Positions 8,077 to 15,066 of a stretch of DNA of 64,000 bases are shown piece by piece. Numbering within the stretch: the stretch's first letter is position 1; each line of letters opens with the position of its first letter. This DNA is from UBA4408 sp002389785. Lineage in GTDB: Bacteria > Bacteroidota > Bacteroidia > UBA4408. Where the stretch lies: contig DAORJK010000003.1 of assembly GCA_035438985.1 (NCBI GenBank), positions 62,001 to 126,000 of the forward strand, written 5' to 3'. Under the pieces are notes generated by a model. The model was given only the letters and a program-made list of their open reading frames with translations, made no database searches and was not told the DNA's origin. The position numbers and the translations under genes were made by a program.

Positions 8077-8277
8077 ATGAGAAATTTAAATTTTTGGATA
8101 AAAGCTTCAAACTATTCAATTGTAGTTTGTGGTATTGTTTTAGTAGCAAAAATGTTTTTAAGGAAATATTTGGAAAACATAATTGTACCCATACTTTTCG
8201 TTGGCGGTGTAGCTTTATTAATATTCTTAACTTCTGAATTAATGAAATTTATTTTGAGGAGGAAAGGCAATGAATAA
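8077..8277 (+). CDS. Small membrane protein, candidate immunity component A, copy 2
   Basis: The 66-residue protein starts MRNLNFWIKASN. It has two hydrophobic spans (about residues 12-28 and 36-56) and a basic tail (RRKGNE). I chose the ATG at 8077 over an upstream in-frame start at 8014 because the upstream codons overlap the toxin stump in another frame, and because this start aligns with its paralogue at 6868-7065. It overlaps the next gene by eight bases. Function is inferred as for the first copy. Its survival without an intact toxin would fit immunity against siblings that still carry that toxin. Confidence 0.65.
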   Translation: MRNLNFWIKASNYSIVVCGIVLVAKMFLRKYLENIIVPILFVGGVALLIFLTSELMKFILRRKGNE

Positions 8278-8500
8278 AGGATATTGGACAAGATTTAATA
8301 ATTATGAAAAAAGTTTAGCAGCTTTTTTTATGCTTAATATTTTTCTTGATGTAATAAATAAAAAGCTCTTAGGTTCAGCAATACCAACAGAAATAGTTAG
8401 TTACTTATTTTGGTTAAGCTTAGGATTATATTTAGGTTTTCGCTTGTGTAAATACGAATATGGTAACGCAATAAAGAAACACGAAGAGCAACGGAAATAA
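8270..8500 (+). CDS. Small membrane protein, candidate immunity component B, copy 2
   Basis: This 76-residue product has two hydrophobic spans (about residues 16-30 and 41-58). The second, YLFWLSLGLYLGFRLCKYE, is nearly the same as in the protein at 7062-7274, and a charged tail (KKHEEQRK) follows. Its ATG lies inside the end of component A, so the two are probably translationally coupled. A hairpin terminator follows at 8505. The hydrophobic second span and the L-C-K motif are the best conserved part of the pair. I know of no named family. Confidence 0.65.
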   Translation: MNKGYWTRFNNYEKSLAAFFMLNIFLDVINKKLLGSAIPTEIVSYLFWLSLGLYLGFRLCKYEYGNAIKKHEEQRK

Positions 8501-8504
8501 AACA

Positions 8505-8530
8505 ACAAAGCCCTTTTTTCGGGGCTTTTG
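8505..8530 (+). terminator. Terminator after the second small-gene pair
   Basis: CAAAGCCC and GGGGCTTTTG pair around a T-rich loop immediately after the stop at 8500. The arm ends in a T run, a typical intrinsic terminator shape. Confidence 0.65.
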
Positions 8531-8595
8531 TTATTATGTACCATATAGGTAACAAAAGTACATTATCATACACATTAAAAAAGTTACTAACATTT

Positions 8596-8810
8596 TTACA
8601 GTGCGGCAATATTTTTAGCAAAGAAGTCTTTAAATTTTTTCTTGGTTAGGAACGTATCAATCATTTTAAAGACCATATTTTTTTCTTCGGGTTCAAGCTC
8701 TGCAATTAGTTTTACTTGTTCCAACAGGCTTTTATCTTCTACGGTAATTTCATTGGGTATTTTACCATCAAAGTTTACCAGTTCATCAATAGACATCCCA
8801 AAAAACTCCC
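8596..8810 (-). pseudogene. C-terminal remnant of an XRE-type regulator cut by a REP end
   Basis: The minus-strand frame encodes about 70 residues: MSIDELVNFDG, then EDKSLLEQVKLIAELEPEEK, and an ending MIDTFLTKKKFKDFFAKN. This matches the C-terminal tail common to Bacteroidota XRE/HTH_3 regulators, where 'VSIDxLV' follows directly after the helix-turn-helix. The DNA-binding domain is missing: similarity ends at 8811, where a RAYT left-end remnant begins. An in-frame GTG inside the repeat keeps the frame open, but a product without the HTH would not bind DNA. It may once have controlled the neighbouring cassettes. Confidence 0.65.
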
Positions 8811-8977
8811 AATGCACTTGCTATTAAATACACATATCTTAATTTTGCACGGATATCAGAAAAATATAAGTTCAGGGATCCGGAAGGTATTTATTTTGTT
8901 ACACCAACCATTGTTGGTTGGCTTGATGTTTTTACAAAAAAGGAGTACTGCGAAATTATTTTAACCTCATTAAGCTA
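8811..8977 (+). mobile_element. Truncated RAYT remnant (copy 2 of the transposase start)
   Basis: It matches the main element from AATGCACTTGCTATTAAATA through the first 42 or so codons of the transposase, then diverges after TTAAGCTA (8977). The palindromic REP part is absent. The start codon is ATA (8853-8855) instead of ATG, but the A run has five bases, so this copy preserves the correct frame that the longer copy lost. The promoter block is intact (TTG 8818-8820, TAATTTTG 8840-8847). Confidence 0.8.
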
Positions 8978-8997
8978 ATGCCCCACACTCGTCTTCG

Positions 8998-9039
8998 TTT
9001 AGCGCAGCGTTACGAGGATGTTTTATCGTTTGCGCTTAC
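8998..9039 (+). repeat. 42-bp dispersed repeat, copy 2
   Basis: From TTTAGCGCAGCGTTACGAGG to GTTTGCGCTTAC this matches 5624-5665 at 38 of 42 positions. It ends one base before the 29-bp inverted repeat of the next element. Confidence 0.7.
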
Positions 9040-9040
9040 C

Positions 9041-9201
9041 CACACTGGCGTGCGCTTGTAGCGCGTGACCAATGCACTTGCTATTAAATACACATATCTT
9101 AATTTTGCACGGATATCAGAAAAATATAAGTTCAGGAATCCGTTAAGCATAAATTTTGTAACACCAATAGAAGTCACGCGCTACAAGCGCGCGCCAGTGT
9201 G
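9041..9201 (+). mobile_element. 161-bp non-autonomous REP element with 29-bp inverted ends
   Basis: The left arm (9041-9069, beginning CACACTGGCGTGCGCTTGTA) and right arm (9173-9201, beginning GTCACGCGCTACAAGCGCGC) are inverted copies differing at one base. Between them are the promoter spacer (TTG 9078-9080, TAATTTTG 9100-9107) and about 60 bases matching the start of a RAYT gene (ATA start, then SEKYKFRNP) that differs from the other two copies after codon 8. This is an internally deleted, MITE-like derivative of a related but distinct RAYT element. Its promoter points toward the two-component operon 270 nt downstream. Confidence 0.8.
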
Positions 9202-9373
9202 CATGGGTGTATCTGGTATTACTATTTAAAACACTGAACAGGCTTTTAAAAATTTAGGCATATACGATCCAAGCCCGCTGTTCTAATTTAATTATTGTTA
9301 ATGATTTCTTAACATTGCAACAATACCCTTCACTAACGCAATAGTGAAATTTGCACAGAAATAAATTAAGCAC

Positions 9374-10057
9374 ATGGCTACAGAAGGTCAAACAATATTA
9401 CTGGTAGATGACGATACGGATATTCTTGAATTTTTGAGTTATAATTTGCGCAAAGAAGGCTACCGGGTACTAACCGCAGATAACGGGAAACAAGCAGTTG
9501 AGATTGCTTTACAAGAAAAACCACAACTCATTTTACTCGATGTAATGATGCCGGGTATGGACGGTGTTGAAACCTGTAATCAGTTGCGTGAAAACAGTGA
9601 ATTGCAACAAGTAATAATCGCTTTTCTAACAGCACGTAATGAAGATTATTCACAAATAGCAGGATTTGAAGTTGGGGCCGACGATTATATTAGCAAGCCC
9701 ATTAAACCACGCGTTTTAATCAGCCGAATTAAAGCCCTGTTGCGAAGAAATCGAAACCTAGCCCCTGCGGTTGAAAATTTGCATTTGGGTGGAATTGTGA
9801 TTGACCGCGAACAATACTGCATTGAAAAGGACGGAGAAAAAATTTACCTTCCCAAAAAAGAATTTGAATTACTCGCTTTGCTTTCATCCAAACCCGGAAA
9901 AGTATTTACTCGCGAACATATTTTATCGCAAGTATGGGGCGATGATGTGGTTGTAGGCGATAGAACCATTGATGTACACATTCGAAAATTACGCGAAAAA
10001 TTAGGCGATACCTATATTAAAACTGTAAAAGGTGTAGGATATAAATTTGATTTCTAA
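9374..10057 (+). CDS. OmpR/PhoB-family response regulator
   Basis: The 227-residue protein has an N-terminal receiver domain (residues about 7-122) with the acidic cluster Asp12-Asp13-Asp14, phospho-acceptor Asp56 in LLDVMMPG, the FLTA segment and the SKPIKP lysine. A C-terminal winged helix (about 130-227) carries the family motifs KEFELLALL, FTREHIL, VWGD and RTIDVHIRKLREKLG, then a VKGVGYKF ending. It would bind DNA as a dimer after phosphorylation by the kinase encoded 10 bases downstream. The pair resembles PhoB-PhoR, but the sequence alone does not prove phosphate as the signal. Confidence 0.93.
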   Translation: MATEGQTILLVDDDTDILEFLSYNLRKEGYRVLTADNGKQAVEIALQEKPQLILLDVMMPGMDGVETCNQLRENSELQQVIIAFLTARNEDYSQIAGFEVGADDYISKPIKPRVLISRIKALLRRNRNLAPAVENLHLGGIVIDREQYCIEKDGEKIYLPKKEFELLALLSSKPGKVFTREHILSQVWGDDVVVGDRTIDVHIRKLREKLGDTYIKTVKGVGYKFDF

Positions 10058-10066
10058 TTTTGAAGC

Positions 10067-11110
10067 ATGCGTTTTGGTCTATCCTTAAAATTTTCGCTAC
10101 TTACTGCACTTGTTTGTACCCTGTTAATTTTCATTTTTGGGTACCTGTTTAATTATACCAACAGCAGCAACCACACCTTGGTGTTGGCTTTTAGCTTCTT
10201 GTTATTGCTTCTTGGAATTTGGGGCTTTTTTCAATTATTTATTAATAAAAAGCTGAAAGAAATATATTTTACCATTCATCATTTTAACGTAAATGAAAAA
10301 GATGATGTAACAAAAGAGGCTAAAATAAACGATGACTTTTTAGAAAAAACAAAGCAAGAAGTTGAAATATGGGCACAGGAAAGACGTGATGAAACCGAGC
10401 GCCTTAAAAAACTTGAAGTGTATAGAAAGGAATATTTAGGCAATGTTTCGCACGAGCTAAAAACACCCATCTTTAACATTCAAGGATACGTTTTAACCTT
10501 GCTTGACGGAGGTTTAGAAGATCCCAACATCAATCGAAATTACCTGGAACGTGCCGAAAAAAGTGTTGAGCGCATGATTTCAATTGTTGAAGATTTGGAA
10601 GCAATAACCCAACTCGAAAGCGGGGAATTGCAATTGGAAATTGACAAGTTTGATTTGAACGGTTTGATAAAAGATGTGTTTGAATCGCAGGAAATGCGCG
10701 CCGGAAAGCGAAACATAAAATTGAATTCAGTATTTCTTGAAAATAAACCATTATGGGTGATGGCCGATAAATTCAGAATCCGACAAGTACTTACCAATCT
10801 TATTGTAAACTCTATAAAATACGGCAAAGATGGAGGTGAAACCATTGCAAAAACAAGCGACATTGGGGATACCATTTTAGTTGAAATTGCCGACAACGGC
10901 ATTGGAATACCTAAGCATGATAGCGAGCGCGTTTTTGAGCGTTTTTACAGAGTTGATAAAGGTAGAAGCCGAAGCGAAGGTGGCACCGGTTTAGGTCTTG
11001 CTATTGTGAAACACATTATTGAAGCTCATGCGCAAAGCATACAGGTTATTAGTACTGAAGGAGCCGGTTCGGTATTTTCGTTTACTCTAAAAAAGGCTAA
11101 ATCTAGTTAG
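10067..11110 (+). CDS. PhoR-like membrane sensor histidine kinase
   Basis: The 347-residue protein has two N-terminal membrane spans (about residues 9-28 and 37-58) separated by only a few residues, so it has almost no periplasmic sensor. A coiled linker leads to the HisKA domain with H-box GNVSHELKTP (His129). The ATPase domain shows the N box (LTNLIVNSIKYG), G1 (DNGIGIP), F box (ERFYRVDKGR) and G2 (GGTGLGLAIVKHI). The gene follows the response regulator by nine bases and forms an operon with it. The lack of a periplasmic domain suggests sensing in the membrane or through a partner protein. It converges with the decarboxylase gene one base later, leaving no room for a separate terminator. 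Confidence 0.92.
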   Translation: MRFGLSLKFSLLTALVCTLLIFIFGYLFNYTNSSNHTLVLAFSFLLLLLGIWGFFQLFINKKLKEIYFTIHHFNVNEKDDVTKEAKINDDFLEKTKQEVEIWAQERRDETERLKKLEVYRKEYLGNVSHELKTPIFNIQGYVLTLLDGGLEDPNINRNYLERAEKSVERMISIVEDLEAITQLESGELQLEIDKFDLNGLIKDVFESQEMRAGKRNIKLNSVFLENKPLWVMADKFRIRQVLTNLIVNSIKYGKDGGETIAKTSDIGDTILVEIADNGIGIPKHDSERVFERFYRVDKGRSRSEGGTGLGLAIVKHIIEAHAQSIQVISTEGAGSVFSFTLKKAKSS

Positions 11111-12124
11111 CTAAACAAATTTTTCTCGCTTCAAATCCAGCCATTCTAGCGCAGTTCCGCTTAACAATAATTCCTTTGTAGCCGCATCAAATTTCATGTC
11201 GCGGATTAAACTGCCCGGTACGTTTTCGCCCAAAGGGAAAGGATAATCAGAACCTAACGCAACTCGGTTAGCTCCTACTAAATCAACAATAAACTCAAGC
11301 ATTTTGGGTTCATGCACCAAGGAGTCTAAATAAAATTTTCCAAGGTAATTTCGAGGATTCACCGGATTATCAATTGCAACCAAATCGGGACGGCATTGGT
11401 AACCGTGTTCAATGCGTCCTATGGTAGCCGGAAACGAACCTCCCCCATGTGCAAAGGCAACACGCAAATTGGGTAAACGCTCAAACACTCCTCCAAAAAT
11501 CATGGAACAAATAGCCAACGAAGTTTCGGCTGGCATTCCTACCAACCAAGGTAACCAATAGCGTTGCATTTTTTCTTGACCCATCATTTCCCAAGGATGC
11601 ACAAATACCGACATTCCTAATTCTGCGCAAGCTTGAAAAACCGGAAACAAATTAGGATCATTCAAATTCCATTCATTCACATGTGAGCCAATTTGCACCC
11701 CAACCAAACCAATTTTTTTACAGCGCTCCAGCTCTTTAATAGCCAAATCGGGCGCTTGCAAAGGCAGGGTACCTAATCCAATAAATCGTTTTGGATATCG
11801 TTGCACGATTTCGGCAATGTGATCGTTTAAAAACATCGATAGTTCAAGGCAATCCTGTGCTTTTGCCCAATAACTAAACATTACCGGTACGGTGCTTAAA
11901 ACCTGCACATGCACCTGATGCTGATCGCACTCCTGCATTCGTTTTTCGGCACTCCAACAATTGTCTTCAACTTCCCTAAAAAATTTATCGTCCTGCATCA
12001 TTCTCGCGCAACATGGTTTATGATGCTCAAGGTGAATAAATCCGCCATAACCGAACTTTTTCTTCCAGTTAGGAATATGCTCCGGCAAAATATGCGTGTG
12101 AATATCAATGCAAAGATGATTCAT
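11111..12124 (-). CDS. 2-amino-3-carboxymuconate-6-semialdehyde decarboxylase (ACMSD)
   Basis: The 337-residue amidohydrolase-superfamily protein matches ACMSD (EC 4.1.1.45), which converts 2-amino-3-carboxymuconate semialdehyde to 2-aminomuconate semialdehyde in tryptophan/kynurenine breakdown and draws flux away from quinolinate. Metal ligands are visible: His9 and His11 in DIHTHILPEH, His176 in VFVHPWEMMG, His226 in AFAHGGGSFP and Asp293 in GSDYPFPLGE. The length is typical. It lies 52 bases downstream of the 3-hydroxyanthranilate dioxygenase, the enzyme that makes its substrate, so the two act in sequence. Kynureninase, kynurenine monooxygenase and the downstream aldehyde dehydrogenase are not in the window. 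Confidence 0.94.
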   Translation of the reverse strand: MNHLCIDIHTHILPEHIPNWKKKFGYGGFIHLEHHKPCCARMMQDDKFFREVEDNCWSAEKRMQECDQHQVHVQVLSTVPVMFSYWAKAQDCLELSMFLNDHIAEIVQRYPKRFIGLGTLPLQAPDLAIKELERCKKIGLVGVQIGSHVNEWNLNDPNLFPVFQACAELGMSVFVHPWEMMGQEKMQRYWLPWLVGMPAETSLAICSMIFGGVFERLPNLRVAFAHGGGSFPATIGRIEHGYQCRPDLVAIDNPVNPRNYLGKFYLDSLVHEPKMLEFIVDLVGANRVALGSDYPFPLGENVPGSLIRDMKFDAATKELLLSGTALEWLDLKREKFV

Positions 12125-12176
12125 AAATTTGCTTAGGTTTATTGCAATACAATAATCGACAATTTGACTTAACTAG

Positions 12177-12704
12177 TTAACTAAGCTTTTTAGGAGGTTC
12201 CATCACGTAGCCGCACTTTTTGCAAGTACGTAAATTTAAGTCGGCATAAAAAGCATCCATCACTTTTGGCAATTGTGCTACAATATCGCTTAGATGAAAA
12301 GTGGCTTCGTGTAATTTATTTGCACATTTTTCACAGTACCACAAACAGGAATCAATTTCCTTTTCATCACGGTTACGCTCTATTACCAATCCAATTGTTC
12401 CTGCTCCCCTTTGCGGAGAATGCGGAATGTGTGGCGGCAGCAAAAACATTTCGCCTTCCTTAATATGTACATCCACGTTTTTCCCATCCTGTATGGTTTT
12501 TACCACAATGTCACCTTCGAGTTGATAAAATAATTCTTCTCCATCCTCGTAATGATAATCTTTGCGGGAGTTAGGACCACCTACCACCATCACGATAAAG
12601 TCTTTATTGCCGGTGTACACCATTTTGTTACCTACCGGTGGTTTCAAAAGATGACGATTTTCGTCGATCCATTTTTTAATGTTGAGGGGTTGTGAAATTG
12701 CCAT
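12177..12704 (-). CDS. 3-hydroxyanthranilate 3,4-dioxygenase
   Basis: The 175-residue cupin is a bacterial-type 3-hydroxyanthranilate 3,4-dioxygenase (EC 1.13.11.6; called nbaC or haaO elsewhere), which opens the ring of 3-hydroxyanthranilate with O2. The catalytic Fe(II) ligands are His51, Glu57 and His95 (in HYEDGEE and PPHIPHSP). The C-terminal rubredoxin-like iron site of the bacterial form is present as Cys124/Cys127 (CEKC) and Cys161/Cys164 (CKKC). It is the first gene of a minus-strand pair with ACMSD. The oxygen requirement suggests an organism that meets air. The 71-base gap to the divergent SDR gene may hold shared regulation, but I see no clear operator. Confidence 0.95.
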   Translation of the reverse strand: MAISQPLNIKKWIDENRHLLKPPVGNKMVYTGNKDFIVMVVGGPNSRKDYHYEDGEELFYQLEGDIVVKTIQDGKNVDVHIKEGEMFLLPPHIPHSPQRGAGTIGLVIERNRDEKEIDSCLWYCEKCANKLHEATFHLSDIVAQLPKVMDAFYADLNLRTCKKCGYVMEPPKKLS

Positions 12705-12775
12705 ATTTATTTGATTTGAATTTCTAAGGTAAAGAAAATGTTTTATGTTTGAATAGCCAAATTAACCTCAAAATT

Positions 12776-13567
12776 ATGGATTTAAATCTCAGCGGTAAAC
12801 GTGCATTGGTATGCGGAAGCACACAAGGAATTGGAAAAGCAGCAGCTATAGAACTGGCCTTGTTGGGAGCTTCTGTTACTTTGATTGCGCGAAATGAAGA
12901 AGCGCTTAAAACAGTTTGTGCCGAATTACCAAGTACCACTGGTCAGGCACACGATTATATTTGTGCCGATTTTTCAAACCCTACTTCGCTAAAAAGCGCT
13001 GTTGAACATCGTTTTGGAAATAACCGTGAAACAGTTCATATATTGGTAAACAATACCGGTGGTCCACAAGGAGGGCCTATTGTAACTGCGGGCGTTGACG
13101 AGTTTACTGCAACTTTTTCGGCCCACTTAATTTGCAATCACCTATTGGTACAAGCACTGGTGGAGGGAATGAAAAAAGCCGGATATGGCCGTATTATCAA
13201 CATTATATCGACTTCTGTAAAACAACCATTAAAAGGACTTGGCGTATCAAACACGATTCGAGGAGCAGTTGCTAATTGGGCAAAAACCATGTCGCTCGAA
13301 CTTGGTGCATTTGGTATTACCGTAAATAATGTTTTGCCGGGAGCAACCAATACCCAGCGATTGGTAAATTTAAACAAAGCCAAATCTGAAAAAACCGGGA
13401 GAAGTGTTGATGAGTTGAAAAAGGAAATGGTGGCCGAAATTCCTGCCGGCAGGTATGCCGAACCTTTCGAAATTGCGAATGCGGTTGCCTTTTTGGCGAG
13501 CCCGGCAGCTGCGTATATCAACGGAATAAATGTTCCGGTTGACGGAGGACGTACAGCCAGTTTATAA
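12776..13567 (+). CDS. SDR-family oxidoreductase with an atypical active site
   Basis: The 263-residue Rossmann protein has a dinucleotide-binding loop (CGSTQGIGKAAA), the NNTGG segment and a late PVDGGRTASL ending as in FabG-like reductases. I placed the start at the ATG at 12776 (MDLNLSGKRALVCG); a TTG nine codons upstream is possible but gives an atypical leader. The canonical YxxxK pair is missing: after the ISTS serine region the sequence reads GVSNTIRGAVANWAKTM, so the usual Tyr and Lys positions appear replaced. An SDR subgroup resembling beta-ketoacyl reductases shows this pattern, and its activity is not clear to me. Divergent placement from the kynurenine-branch genes suggests a linked role, but substrate and reaction are unknown. 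Confidence 0.85.
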   Translation: MDLNLSGKRALVCGSTQGIGKAAAIELALLGASVTLIARNEEALKTVCAELPSTTGQAHDYICADFSNPTSLKSAVEHRFGNNRETVHILVNNTGGPQGGPIVTAGVDEFTATFSAHLICNHLLVQALVEGMKKAGYGRIINIISTSVKQPLKGLGVSNTIRGAVANWAKTMSLELGAFGITVNNVLPGATNTQRLVNLNKAKSEKTGRSVDELKKEMVAEIPAGRYAEPFEIANAVAFLASPAAAYINGINVPVDGGRTASL

Positions 13568-13568
13568 G

Positions 13569-14972
13569 TTAACTTAGCGCTCGATGCCAGCGCATTGCTG
13601 CTTTTGAAAATAGCGATTTCGCTTTGTGCAGCAGGAGTTTTGGTGCCGAAGCTCCCTTGCCCTTTTCTTTGTGAAAAGCCACTTCATTGTACAATCTACG
13701 TAAGGCATAATCATAATACTTACGACGGTAAGTTCGTGTAAAATCAATATCTCGATCGGTACTGCTTTCCCAATTTAATTGCTTTACAAAACGGCTTTCA
13801 ACCTCAGCGTACAAAGGTGTACCTTTAATGGGATAAGCCACGGTTATGGTATATAAATCAGGATCTGCCACTTTGAGGTGATGTATGGTTTCTTCAATAT
13901 CCTCTTCGGTTTCGCCGGGATAGCCAAGCATGATAAAGGTTCCCGTTTGAATTTGAAATTTTTTTGCCAGTTGAATCATCGTGCGTACTTGTTCCACTGT
14001 TACACGGCGATCCATGGCATCAATTACTTTTTGAGAACCGCTTTCAGCGCCAATCCATACTCTGAAACAGCCGCTTTGCTTTAATAGTTGCAGCACCTCC
14101 TCATTGAGTCGGTCAGCTCTTGTGATACACTCAAAAGGGAAATTAAGTTTTCGTTTTACTACTTCATCTTTAAACTCTTCAAGCCATTTGTGGCTTACGG
14201 TAAACACATCGTCCACAAACCAAATCGTATCGACTTGGTAATTTTTTTGAATAAAATCCATTTCATCCACCACTAACTTCGGACTTCGGCGTCGGTAGCT
14301 TTGTCCGTAAACTGCCCGGCTACACCAATTGCAAGTATATGGACATCCGCGCATGGTAGAAACTGAAATTGCACTTTGAGGATGTTTGCTTTTCCATGCA
14401 TCGAAATACATTTGAAGATCTATTTTTTTTCGGTTTGGAAAAGGCAGTTCATCTATATTGCGCAATAAGTTGCGGGGTTTGGTTTGAATTAATTTTCCTG
14501 AACTATCAATGAAAGCAATCCCTTGAATGTTATTCCAATCCTTAGTATTGGACGAATTGAGATGTGCAGCAACTTCCAACATGCTTTCCTCCCCTTCTCC
14601 AACAACAATAATATCGGCACCGTGCAGCAAAAAATTAGGTAAATGATTTCGAACTTCCGGGCCTCCTAATACTACTTTGGTGTGCTTTAATTGTGGTGTA
14701 GATTTAATGAAACGAATGATTTTGAGAACATTGATTTTGGTCATTAAATTTGTGTAGATACCAATCAAATCGGGAGCATTGGCAAGCAAGTGAGCGCACA
14801 AATTTTCGAAACTCGAAAAAGTAGAATCATACACTTCGTTATGGAATCCGTGTTTTTCGAGATGGGCTGAAATGTAAAGTATTCCGAGCGGAGGATAAGG
14901 CTTCATAATTTCCTTTTCCTTTTCGTCTTCATTTAGAAAATAACCGTGGGTAAGCAAAATATTGGATGCCAT
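13569..14972 (-). CDS. B12-binding-domain radical SAM protein
   Basis: The 467-residue protein has an N-terminal cobalamin-binding-type domain (about residues 5-150; PPLGILYISAHLEKHG, VVLGGPEV, IIVVGEGEES). A radical SAM domain follows, with the 4Fe-4S motif Cys210-x3-Cys214-x2-Cys217 (GCPYTCNWCS). The layout is that of class B methylases and the BchE/HpnP-like group. It probably uses SAM, with or without B12, to methylate or cyclise a small molecule or lipid, but the substrate cannot be told from sequence. A SAM methyltransferase lies 94 bases upstream on the same strand and may work on the same product. The 3' end converges with the SDR gene one base away. Confidence 0.88.
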   Translation of the reverse strand: MASNILLTHGYFLNEDEKEKEIMKPYPPLGILYISAHLEKHGFHNEVYDSTFSSFENLCAHLLANAPDLIGIYTNLMTKINVLKIIRFIKSTPQLKHTKVVLGGPEVRNHLPNFLLHGADIIVVGEGEESMLEVAAHLNSSNTKDWNNIQGIAFIDSSGKLIQTKPRNLLRNIDELPFPNRKKIDLQMYFDAWKSKHPQSAISVSTMRGCPYTCNWCSRAVYGQSYRRRSPKLVVDEMDFIQKNYQVDTIWFVDDVFTVSHKWLEEFKDEVVKRKLNFPFECITRADRLNEEVLQLLKQSGCFRVWIGAESGSQKVIDAMDRRVTVEQVRTMIQLAKKFQIQTGTFIMLGYPGETEEDIEETIHHLKVADPDLYTITVAYPIKGTPLYAEVESRFVKQLNWESSTDRDIDFTRTYRRKYYDYALRRLYNEVAFHKEKGKGASAPKLLLHKAKSLFSKAAMRWHRALS

Positions 14973-15066
14973 ATTGGGTAAAGATAACTGAAAACTTGAT
15001 TTCTATTTTTTCGGCTTTAAAAAGTAATTAAACTAAACAAGAAATGAAAAGTTTTGAGCAGATGTG

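Noticed and set aside
5544..9201. REP copies considered as a CRISPR array
   Set aside because: Spacing is irregular (about 0.2-1.7 kb), two copies are inverted, and no cas genes are present. The copies bracket RAYT sequence instead.
9230..9286. An 18-codon frame ending QAFKNLGIYDPSPLF before a stop
   Set aside because: It looks like the tail of some truncated gene next to the REP element, but it is too short to assign and may be chance.
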